The notes under the pieces were generated by a model that was not told the origin of the DNA, did no database searches, and saw nothing but the letters and a program-made list of their open reading frames with translations. Below are positions 45,601 through 54,840 of a stretch of DNA of 64,000 nucleotides, piece by piece; the stretch's first letter is position 1; each line of letters starts with the position of its first letter. The translations under genes and the position numbers were made by a program. Source of the stretch: Ascidia mentula (taxonomy: Eukaryota; Chordata; Ascidiacea; Phlebobranchia; Ascidiidae); assembly GCA_947561715.1 (NCBI GenBank), contig OX387199.1:3477001-3541000 (forward strand), in the 5' to 3' direction.

Positions 45601-48600
45601 AATCAGATCCTGCAAATGGAAACCGCCAATAGCCACAAACTGCTGAAGGCGACCACTCTCTTCAAGATGGTGACAAGTCATTCGAATTTCCTCGAGATTG
45701 TCTTGTCCACCACCGAAAGCGTAAGCACAAAATGTGCCAGAAATATTAAATTAAAGAAGAACAGATTAATTAAAATACTTTAAAGTACAGTGCACAGATC
45801 CGCCAACAAAACTAACTGTGTTTATTTTATTGCAGGAAAGTCTCTCAAAGACGAGTCTCCTTCGACTTCTGCTTAGTTTGGTTCAGCGTTGTGATCCCAG
45901 TGAATTCCACGTGTCTGATTATCACTATCTACTGGCTGCCTACAACGCCACGCTATCAGATGCCGACCAATGTATTCTGCAGGTCTGTGCTTTATACTGG
46001 TGTCGTTTAGTTGCTGCTCTACAGTATAGTAAAACAATCGAATAGTTTCTTCGTAACTTTGAGAAACTGTATTTTTACGGCCAGATTCTCCTTCTTTATG
46101 AAGCGAACGGCATATCGACCGCAGACTGCAGCCCTTTTCTTTGGGGAAACACTGCACTGGAGTCGTATCAGGCTCGAAAAAACATGGGGGAAACACTGTA
46201 CAAGAAACCGGCGCCAAACAAAGTACTCGGTATGTACATATATATCCACATTCATTTTTACTTTGGCTCAACTTACCTCTTTGTGTCTAGCTTGCATCGA
46301 TAGAGATGTAATGGCCAACTCGTTGCTACATTTTCCCATCAGGAGGCGTTTCATTCCCCTGGACAACGTGAAAGGTTGGTAAAGTGTCTAACTAGGCAAT
46401 CCTAATGTATAATAAACAGACAAAACAGCGTGGTAAATGTATTGGAATCATTTGAGATACACAAGTAGGCAAAGTGGCTTGCCAATGCTCTTCTGATACA
46501 ATCACATTTGAATTCGGTCCTGTCAAATATACCTCAATATATTAGCTGAACAGCGATTCTGAATTAGCACAAACCATTATGTCATTCCTAAATACTCAGT
46601 TTCTTGTTTTCAGAAAATCCAACCGCCATTTCCCTATACAGTGAAGACGAAGCTGGGGCAGAAATAGGTCCCCGCTACGACCCCCAGTTCCTTCTCTCCG
46701 TATTTTCCTCAATTCTCGTCCCGGAAAATCTCATCGACTGTCGTTCTATACTCCGCCAGGGGGCGCTCGCGTTCCTTCTGGTCTCCCTGTCTTCCCACTG
46801 TCCGATGATAAGGAGTTTGGCGGCGGGTTGCTTGGCAAGATACTACGAGCTCGCCGAACGTAAGGATCTTGATCGAAAACGAATATATACCCTGTGTATT
46901 ACATACGTGTGCGTTACTCTGCGGTGATTAGGTCTGCCGTTTGTCATGTGACATTTCGGATACTCATTCAGGCGTGACAGCTATGTTAAACTGCTATGAT
47001 TCCACCGTATTGTTGTAATCAATATCGAACAAACGCATTTGCAAACTATCCATAAGAGTCATAAGATTTATTGAGTTGCAGACATCAGTGCACGCTATTT
47101 CGACCCGTATGGTATTATCAGTGCAGCTGGCGACTGTAGCGGCAAACTTAGTATCTTGTCAAGCCCAGAATTTTCCAAGTTAATCCGTTGGGCAGCCAAA
47201 CTAGTTGACAAACAGAAACGAACCATGAGACCTCACAAGTCGAAACAGTGTGCACTACTGTCCGCAGCCATAATTTCATTTATAAACCGAATAAATCGCT
47301 ACTTTGGAAGGATTTTAGCACGAACAACAGAGGCAATAAGATAGCGAAAAACGTCTACTAGGTTCAAGATACAAACCGTTGTTTTGCAGCTCTGTGGTTT
47401 TCCGAAAAGAACCTCACCCTCTACTTGCTCAGATGCGTTCGGAACGCCGCCGAAATTGACAAAGGCTCGGTTAGAAAAATTTCCACCATAATGGGGTTGT
47501 ACCTCGCCAAGATGGCCGAAATCATGTGTCAGGTATGCAATTTTTATTTGATACTATACCCAAAGCGAAGTATGTATTCTGTGTAACTGAAACCTGTAAT
47601 GGCAAGGACTTTACAGTGGTGCGATTATGTATGTACTTTTTAAGCTTTTTCGTGTAAATGTATGTGAAATTTGTTCATATTAGGCAACTTCTTGAGGCAA
47701 AACTTCGTCCAAATATAATCCCATAATTGTGGCACACGGTTTTACTTTTTCAGCCGGCCGAGCATATGTACTTCGCGCTCAACCGGTTTTTACTGGTTAA
47801 ACCCGGTTTGGACCTACGTCACGTTCCCGAGTTCTACGTACTTTTCTTCAGCACAGATATGGAATATAAAACGGAGCGAGCCTGGATTCTTAATCTACTA
47901 GCGCAAGGTGCCAACATGTGTTTCTCGTCACCAAAACGTTAACAGACTACACGGTAGCTTGAAATTAATAACATCCTGTATTTTATCAACACAAATGCTA
48001 GTTTTTTTATGGGCAAGGACAGACTTTTAGTTTTTTTGCGTTTCACTGCCAATTCCCAGTCGACATGTATCTGTGGTGTAATTACAGGTGTTCGTGACAT
48101 GGGCGACTATCACGTGATCCAAAGCCGACAGCTTCTTCGCATTATGATGACGTATTACACATCACCGACCAGCGACAACAAGACCAGAGCGCAAGTGTTA
48201 AAGGTGAGAGGATAGTGTGTTAAAGTGTTAAATGATCCAAACTGCTTTAATTTCTAGGTACTTCTTCAAATTCCAGGTATTTCTCTTTAAATTCCAGGTA
48301 CTAGGAAACTGCTGTGTTATCCGAGGAGCTGCTTTCGACCTCGTTTACAACCTCGGGCTCCTGCCCTGGTTACTTGACGTTGTCATCCGACATTCAGACC
48401 GCAAGTGTACACAAGATGGCGGGAGCGACTCCTCCAAGCGCCGGGACCCAACCAGGGGAGTTGCGGGGGTTCTAAAGTCCCTGTGGGGCTCATTGGCCCC
48501 TAACATAACCCACCAGGTCCCGGAAATCGACGCGCGTCACCAACCAGCCCAAATGGAAGAAATTCAAGAGGAAAGTGGTATTGAAATTGCAAAGACGGAC

Positions 48601-49888
48601 GAGAGGACTGTAGAAGGGCGGGATGCAAGGAAACGGTTCATACCGGTATCTCTGCGTCTCGCCAGACAGCTCATCAACCTTTCCATGGAGTTACTCTCCA
48701 ACCTAATAAAAACATCAGTCCCTGAACACCCAGAATTTCAATGCGTTGACCTTGACGACGAAACTTCACAGTCACTTATCGACGTAATTTGCGTTTCTGG
48801 TGGCTGTTTGGACTACTTGCGGAAGCGATACGGCGATGACGTCATAGGTGATGACGTGGCGGTGAATAGTGTACAAGCGCGACTTGTGCAACACGTCGGT
48901 CTGTTGTTGAACCACAACGGACTGGAAGGATCTCTCGAATGCGTGAAGGTTTTGCTGGCCTGGAAACATCCAAATAGGTGACCTTATTTGTGGTTTGTAA
49001 AATTTACATTGTGGTAATGGTGTGCAAGAATCGTAGACATAACGTTTAAAAATCGCCAGACAAACACCTTTCAAGATAACCTTTCCCGCATTGTATAGAA
49101 AGGTATTTGTCAAATGTTAAGAATACGGTACATCTCGGTCGAGCTACGTCTTATGTTGTCTACTTTCAGTGACTACAACACGCTTGTTCAAAAATTAACC
49201 CTACTTTACTTTTTAGTTCGAAACCCTAAAGACGTTTCGTAAACTCCCAAAGTTTATTGTCCATATTTTGCAGGCATATATCGTCACTCCCCACTGAAGA
49301 CGTGGTTTCAATCTTGTCCTGGACAATGGAAGCAATTATGATGTCACAACACCTCGGTCATTTATTGAAACCTGCTCTACAGTGGCTGAAAGATTGGACT
49401 GCAGCAATATCTCAAGGTACTTTGTGGAGAAAATAATCTTCGGTACATGCGAAACTCTTGTAAACTTTTCAAAAGTGGTTTAAGGCGTCTCTTTATGTCG
49501 ATTTTATTTGTCGAAAGTTTGTCAAACACGACGTATTATTACATCTCAACAGCAAACGGCGCAACAAGTCGCCGCTGGGTGTCACTGGAGAGCGTCCTAC
49601 AGCGAACCGGGGAATATATTTTCACTCATTCGTCGGACATCGGTCACTTTGCAGGTAAATCCATCATTCGTGTTCAACGGAACACCTTCGTTCCGGTCAG
49701 CATCAACTATTCCTGCTTTGAACTCAAATAACCCCCCTTTTTTCGCAGAACTTTGTTTGCTTTTTTACGACGTTTCCGATAAGCGGGACTCTTTAACAGA
49801 GCCCACAGAAGGACAGTTGGAACTTTTCACGAGCATAGACGAACGCCGAAGGGTGATATTGAAGGAATGTCAAGATATTTCTGATTAA
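36659..49888 (+). CDS. URB1: URB1 (nucleolar pre-ribosomal-associated protein 1)
   Basis: URB1/Npa1 is a nucleolar factor for early 60S pre-ribosome assembly. Thirty-seven exons join in phase to about 2133 residues (human protein about 2270): 36659-36809, 37039-37181, 37328-37435, 37586-37681, 37742-37823, 38009-38128, 38195-38403, 38656-38789, 38850-39014, 39250-39436, 39654-39824, 40016-40135, 40212-40358, 40498-40617, 40782-40936, 41308-41468, 41762-41888, 42080-42134, 42309-43064, 43352-43425, 43634-43868, 44119-44374, 44516-44624, 44766-44834, 44916-45107, 45561-45720, 45836-45982, 46085-46229, 46291-46374, 46614-46859, 47390-47532, 47754-47907, 48088-48203, 48298-48977, 49274-49416, 49553-49654, 49749-49888. 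The start MGKRKKKAGSEND is basic and nucleolar-like. The Npa1 N-terminal domain (GHLRELYGALSLKNPARVIV, RLCLVRFVLSFFM) and the C-terminal block (EHMYFALNRFLLVKPGLDLR, VPEFYVLFFSTDMEYKTERA) are family hallmarks. Exon 34 has an alternative in-frame acceptor at 48276/48277. An open stretch at 47156-47344 was not used, because joining exon 30 straight to 31 keeps phase and family spacing. Confidence 0.95.
41111..41156 (+). ncRNA. Hammerhead-ribozyme-like fold in a URB1 intron, sense strand
   Basis: Inside the intron 40937-41307. Stem I strands AGCTGCA (41111-41117) and TGCAGCT (41150-41156) are perfect 7-bp complements. They enclose CTGATGA (41118-41124), a stem II of ACCT/AGGT with a TTT loop, GAAAC (41138-41142), a two-base-pair stem III (AC/GT, loop ATCT) and the cleavage triplet GTC (41147-41149). 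This is the exact type I hammerhead order, with the very short stem III known from Penelope-like-element hammerheads. The weak point is the stem II closing pair (41125 and 41137), which is G-A rather than the usual G-C. Confidence 0.65.
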
Positions 49889-50235
49889 ATGAAGTGCTTG
49901 CGGGATTCGTGCGTCGATATTCTTCCTATCGTCACAATACAAAAGCGGACAATTCCATTTTGTCATTTTTGTGTTGGTAAATGAAAATGATTTCATAATG
50001 ATGCGTGGTTTCACGGGTTCTATTGTTGCCAAGGTACGCTGGTGCGCAAACGCACAACTTGCCAGGCGACCTTCACATATGCAGGGGATCTCGACCAACG
50101 TGGTGCCGAACAGGGTCCCCAAAAAAATAATTACCGAATATGTTTTCTTTTAAGGCCTGCATTGTGGAATTTTTCTGCAGCTTTCTGTGATAAAACGTTC
50201 GCACATGGGACATGCGAGTTGCCAGTTAAATCATA

Positions 50236-50427
50236 TGATCAATAAACTTCAAGCCACGGAAAAGCTGCAGATACTCTGCCACTTGTGCGTTCAAATAAGT
50301 CTGCAAAGTTTTTTTGTCAATGCTTGGTCTTTTTTCACAACAAAAGCCTTCGCCGCCTCGTTGTAAATTTCATGATGGGTTCGAACAACGGCCGCTTCAG
50401 CCACAAAGGGATGAGACAAAAGAACAG
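50236..50427 (-). pseudogene. Adenylate-forming enzyme fragment, C-terminal part
   Basis: The minus strand reads a decayed version of the last ~65 codons of the intact genes, from the region before the HHETYNEAAKAF motif to the SGGLEFID-like stretch. Identity at DNA level to 54891-55085 is high, but the ends are cut and the frame is broken. Confidence 0.8.
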
Positions 50428-50579
50428 ATTGCCCCCTAGAATATTTTATAATGTTTTAATGGGTTCCGGAGCCAGACTAAAGGATTATCCAAGATTGATT
50501 TTTGATCATCACTATTGTGAGGTCCATTTGCGGGCTATCTGCGACCAAAAACGCCAAGATTAATTAATTATTGCGTCAC

Positions 50580-50793
50580 TGGAAAGCAATTCAAGCTTAA
50601 AAACAGATCCTTTAAACAGCAAAGGAAAGGTTAAAAGTGATAGCTACGTGTAACTGTTGAATCCCCGAAAGTTACTAAATTTCTTTTACTGTAAAAAAAC
50701 GCAACACCGCAGGGTATTCCAGGTATCCTTTGTCCAAATTTGTGACTTAAAGTTCTCGACGTTGAAAGTGTTGCCGAACTAGGCCCCGAAAAA
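50580..50793 (+). pseudogene. Adenylate-forming enzyme fragment, central part
   Basis: The plus strand matches the intact gene around 53107-53350 in patches: GGAAAGCAATTCAAGCTTAA, AGCAAAGGAAAGGTT and the region equal to CPNVQLKVLDVESGVELGP. It carries deletions and stops. It has opposite orientation to the fragment just left of it. Confidence 0.75.
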
Positions 50794-51795
50794 GAATAAT
50801 GACCGAATATGTTTTCTTTTTTGAAATGCGTGGTGCATCAGTAAGCCTGCATGTGCGAAATACATGTGGATTATCAAATCTTCTCAAAAAGGTAGGCTTT
50901 GTCGTTAATGTTAAACTTAGGCACAGGAATTACGACGATCTTGACCCAACACAGAGAGCTTGTCGATCATATATGAAAAAGGTCACAGGCAGGCAAATCA
51001 TTAATTTTTCAGCGTTGAGAGTCACCAGTCATCACCATCGTAGAAACTAGACATTAATAATTATAAACAGAAACCTGTTTCAGTTCCTTTGTGGATTTTT
51101 TTCCTACAGCTTGCTGTGATAAAACGTTCGCGCATGGGTTTTGTGAGTTGCCAGTTAATACAAGATCATTTAGCCCAACCTGCCTCATTATGATCGGATA
51201 TGGCATGTTTTCTGTACGGAGAAGTATTTTAGATAACTAAAGTTCCCCATATCAGCATGATATTGTCTAAATTTCGCATGACTGCAGATCCCGATATACA
51301 CACGCATGATCAGCCATCCGGTAGAGCTCACGTAACCCAGTCAACCACAACTTGTTGATTTTGTGCTGACTCAGACTTTACTTAGTGGTTTGAACAGAAT
51401 TCTAAGATACAGTAGAAAATAGGTCAGATTTCTCATTTCAACTTTTATCAACACACTCGCTTTGTTTCTATTTTCTTGACATAAGTGTAGATACGAGGTT
51501 TAAACATATGGACACAGGAATTGACCCAACACAGGAAGCTCGTCACTCAAGCATGAAAAAGGCTACATACATGCGAACTTTCAACTTATCAGCGTTGAGA
51601 GTCAACACCGTAGCACAAGAAAGGAATATCACAGGTGCAACTGCTAGGTATGCTGTCAGTTTGTGTTTGTAAACTGCAGATCACTTAGAAGGTACAACTG
51701 ACAACTCAAAGCAAATCTATGTTTAAAATAACTGAATTTAAATCTCGAACTTATACACGTTCGAATTCTTCAGTAAAATGTATCTTTTTTCGTAC

Positions 51796-52170
51796 ATTGA
51801 TTTAATATAACGCAGTAATATTACATGCAATGGCATGATAGGCAGGATCGCCCCACTGCGCAGGTCCTTGCTTGGCGATCACAGCTAACGTATCGCGATC
51901 ATGAGGTTTTCGGTCTTGGCAGCCCAGGCAATGCAGCCTAGCTGGATCAGGTGAAGATCCCCTACGTATATGTGAAGCCCGTGAAACCACTGAGTTCCTG
52001 TAGCTCAGTTGGTAGAGCGTTGGGCCTGGTTAGCCCAGGGTCGTGAGTTCAAACCTCACCGGGAGCTTGATTTTTCAAATCTCGCCCCGATTTGTCAGGA
52101 AAAAGTGGCTGATCCAGCAAGGCTGCATTGCCTGGGCTGCCAAGCCCGAAAACATGATTGATTTAATATA
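51796..52170 (+). mobile_element. tRNA-bearing SINE-like insertion with 14-bp target-site duplication
   Basis: A 14-bp direct repeat ATTGATTTAATATA (51796-51809 and 52157-52170) flanks a ~347-bp insert. Inside, two arms of about 47 bp (51901-51950 and 52109-52155) are inverted repeats with few mismatches. They enclose a tRNA-like segment. The left ~90 bp (51809-51900) recur at 63760-63851, so at least part of the element is dispersed. Confidence 0.7.
51994..52066 (+). tRNA. tRNA-like sequence (pseudo-tRNA or SINE head, anticodon loop reads GGT)
   Basis: It folds as a cloverleaf: acceptor GTTCCTG/CGGGAGC, D arm GCTC/GAGC, anticodon stem TGGGC/GCCCA with loop CTGGTTA, T arm GTGAG/CTCAC with loop TTCAAAC. 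A-box (TAGCTCAGTTGG) and B-box-like (GTTCAAACC) promoters are present and a T run follows at 52071. Two bases instead of one lie between the D and anticodon stems, and base 37 is T rather than a purine. A GGT (Thr) anticodon is unusual in eukaryotic nuclei. This points to a tRNA-derived element rather than a working tRNA. Confidence 0.7.
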
Positions 52171-52267
52171 ATCACAAAAATTAGAGCGGCATAAGCCACA
52201 ATGAAATTGTTATGGATAATCTGTTTGATCGCAGGAAGCTATTTTGTAGAATATTTAGATTGTTATC

Positions 52268-53809
52268 ATGGTGTTAAAAAGTGCATTGCCAGACATTGAA
52301 TGTCCCCAAATTCCCATCGCTCAGTTGGCCCTGGAGAAAATGAAAAGCTTTGGAAACAAGATTGCAGTAGTGGATCCCTACAAGGATCAATCGTGGGCAT
52401 TTACTCAACTCTACGAACAATCGATCGAGATGGCTCTTAAACTTCGTTCAATTGGCGTCAAAAAGAACGACTTCGTTGAATTGGTTCTTGATTTTCATCC
52501 CAAATCATTCCCAATATTAGTTGGTCTGGCATTGTGCAAAGCTGTAGCCGTCTGTGGCAATGTCAATGACAAAGCAAAATCTGCCGCAAAGCAAATCATT
52601 CAAGTCGGGGCCAAGTTTTGCATCTGCGAAAGTTCCCAATTAAAACAGGAGCTAATGTTAGAAGAAGATTTAAAGTTAGTTGAAATTTTCTCTTTGCTCG
52701 AAGTGCAGAACCTTGTTGCAAAACCAGGAAAACACGTGATAAAAGAACATTTGTCCTCCGAGGGTGTTGCTCTTTTTCAAGATACTCTGTATGTTACTTT
52801 TACAAGCGGTTCAACAGGCAAACCAAAAGGAGTTGAAAATACAAATGCCAATTTCCTGGAGGGAATCACATTATCATTGGAATGTTTCCTTTTCCAACCT
52901 GGTGATTGCTTTTTAACTTTGAGTATGCAGTTAAACACAGTTGGATACTTTAACTTTTTCGTGTGTTTAATCGCTGGCATTAAGCATGTCGCCACCACGA
53001 CTCTCTCGTCCGATCTATTTGGTCAATATGTAACTAAATACAATGTAAATGGAGCTGATATATGCGACTTCATAACAATGCGCCAACTGGCCTACGGGTG
53101 TAATTTGGAAAGCAATTCAAGCTTAAAGTTCATCATGACAAGTGGCTCTACAATGCCAACGAAGATCTTTCAAAGAGCAAAGGAAAGGTTGAATGTGATA
53201 GTAACACAAAACTACGGGCTCTCGGAATGTTTTTTTATATCCCTCACTGTTGCAATACAAACAACTCTCAACAGCTCAGGAATGCTTTGTCCAAATGTTC
53301 AACTTAAAGTTCTCGATGTTGAAAGTGGTGTCGAACTGGGCCCTGGAAAACATGGAGAACTCTGCGTCAAAAGTGAAAGTTGCTTTAAAGGATATTTACA
53401 CGACCAGAAAGCAACGGATGCAGTTATGGATGAATGCGGTTGGCTTCGAACAGGAGACGTGGGGTATTATGATGAGGATCGCTACGTTTATGTGATAGAT
53501 AGACTTAAAAATTCAATCAAGTCATTTGGCAATATGTCAATTTTTCCCTTGCAACTGGAAGCTGTTCTTTCATCTCATCCCGGTGTGGCTGAGGCGGCCG
53601 TTGTTCGAACCCATCATGAAACTTACAACGAGGCGGCGAAGGCCTTTGTTGTAAAAAAAGATCCGAGTTTGACTAAAGAATCTTTGCTTTGTTATTTCAA
53701 CGCGCAAGTGGCAGAATATCAGCAGCTTTCCGGTGGGTTGGAGTTTATTGATCAAATACCCAGAGTTCGTTTCGGAAAGCCAAATCGAAGAGCCCTAGAG
53801 AAACTGTAA
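52268..53809 (+). CDS. Intronless ANL-family adenylate-forming enzyme (acyl-CoA synthetase / 4CL-like), copy 1
   Basis: A single 513-residue open frame. ANL enzymes activate a carboxylate with ATP to an acyl-adenylate and usually pass it to CoA. The diagnostic motifs are in order: P-loop FTSGSTGKPKG (about residue 178), YGLSE (about 319) corresponding to the YGxTE aromatic/Glu motif, the TGDVG ATP-binding Asp (about 400), the hinge DRLKNSIKSFG (about 413-423), and a C-terminal FGKPNRR holding the catalytic Lys. The length is slightly short of 4-coumarate-CoA ligases or luciferases. No signal peptide and no SKL-type peroxisomal tail (ends LEKL). The lack of introns contrasts with every other gene in the window. 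It is convergent with copy 2, whose stop is 1.03 kb away. Substrate unknown. Confidence 0.92.
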   Translation: MVLKSALPDIECPQIPIAQLALEKMKSFGNKIAVVDPYKDQSWAFTQLYEQSIEMALKLRSIGVKKNDFVELVLDFHPKSFPILVGLALCKAVAVCGNVNDKAKSAAKQIIQVGAKFCICESSQLKQELMLEEDLKLVEIFSLLEVQNLVAKPGKHVIKEHLSSEGVALFQDTLYVTFTSGSTGKPKGVENTNANFLEGITLSLECFLFQPGDCFLTLSMQLNTVGYFNFFVCLIAGIKHVATTTLSSDLFGQYVTKYNVNGADICDFITMRQLAYGCNLESNSSLKFIMTSGSTMPTKIFQRAKERLNVIVTQNYGLSECFFISLTVAIQTTLNSSGMLCPNVQLKVLDVESGVELGPGKHGELCVKSESCFKGYLHDQKATDAVMDECGWLRTGDVGYYDEDRYVYVIDRLKNSIKSFGNMSIFPLQLEAVLSSHPGVAEAAVVRTHHETYNEAAKAFVVKKDPSLTKESLLCYFNAQVAEYQQLSGGLEFIDQIPRVRFGKPNRRALEKL

Positions 53810-54840
53810 TTATTTATTTGCATTTGTATTTTATTGGAAAAGTAATATTATTTCGTGATTTTTTCATGATGTTATTTGACACCACAAACGATACACAAGT
53901 TTCTTTTTTATCAAAATATTGCGTCGCTTTGATGGTATCATAGCAGGCTCGATATTACAAATGTCATGTTATTTTACATGAGACCCTGTATATGCATTTT
54001 CCACGAAATCATACATTACATATAAAAACTGCCTTGCGACCTCGTTGATATTCGAGTTCTTTGTTGTGTTTTGAGTGTCACAAATTATCCGCTTCTAACT
54101 TTATAATCCTGATCGATTTGTAACTTTCCTGATTTTGCATTGTGTTGTATGTATAGGCTTTGTGTGTGCATCCATCGAAGGAAACCTTCTTTATTAAGAG
54201 CATAGAATTGACTTCGGCAGATTTTGTCCTCGAAATAAATCTAGAACATATAATCATTCAAATTCGTGGAGCTAGAGCACTATTTTAAAAACATCCGTTT
54301 GGGGGAGCTAAAGTGTATTTAAAAGAAACATCCGTGTGGTGGAGCTGGAGGACTATTTTGAAAACCATCCGTGTGGTGGAGCTAGAGGTCCATTCTAATA
54401 AACATCCGTGTGATGGAGCTAGATAACTGTTTTGAAAAATATCCGTGTGGTAGATCTAGATGTCTATTTTTAAAAAACAAGTTCGTTCGGGCACCTAATT
54501 AATAGGTTGATTGTTTTTGAAACAAATTGTGATGACCTCTTAGACCTCTGCTCACTTTCTTAGTAATTGAATTGTTTCAGTCTTCCAAACGATATCTAAT
54601 TCTTTTCGTTTCAGGGGCTGTATTACGGGACACACGGCAGACATGCATCGATAAATTCATTGTTGTCACATAGTAATTGACGCATGCCAAATATAAAGAA
54701 CAGAATAAGATCGCGATTCGCAGCATGTATCTGTTAAACTTTTGTACCAGCCACACAAATAAAGTTAATGGATGTTGTTGTACCAACAGAAATAGCACAA
54801 AATACACGTGAATGCTATATAGATGCAAATCACAAAAATA
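53810..54840. other. Spacer between the convergent adenylate-forming enzyme genes
   Basis: Holds both 3' UTRs and a 37-bp minisatellite. The part 53860-54190 also occurs inverted at 59370-59700, beside the truncated pseudogene. Copy 1 was therefore duplicated together with its 3' flank. Confidence 0.8.
54262..54475. repeat. 37-bp minisatellite, about 5.8 copies
   Basis: The motif ATCCGTGTGGTGGAGCTAGA plus a T/A-rich half recurs with exact 37-base spacing. The ATCCG starts step from about 54293 by 37 to about 54441. Copies differ by a few bases. Confidence 0.92.

Larger units (their letters stand above)
49889..51809. other. Repeat-rich intergenic region downstream of URB1
   Basis: No intact gene. 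It contains decayed adenylate-forming-enzyme fragments (separate entries) and short repeats in direct orientation. 50158-50228 resembles 51090-51160 (shared ctgtgataaaacgttcg). 50920-51030 resembles 51508-51612 (shared tcagcgttgagagtca). 50830-50905 matches the opposite strand of the 56.8-56.9 kb repeat. Confidence 0.6.

Noticed and set aside
45873-46271. 132-codon minus-strand frame opposite URB1
   Set aside because: Shadow of URB1 exons 27-28 on the other strand.
47156-47344. Open stretch that could be an extra URB1 exon
   Set aside because: Joining exon 30 (ends 46859) directly to 47390 keeps reading phase and gives the same residue spacing as the family. The stretch has no matching donor and no family similarity.
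51994-52066. Functional nuclear tRNA-Thr(GGT)
   Set aside because: Extra base before the anticodon stem, T at position 37, a rarely used anticodon, and location inside a repeat with target-site duplication favour a tRNA-derived element.
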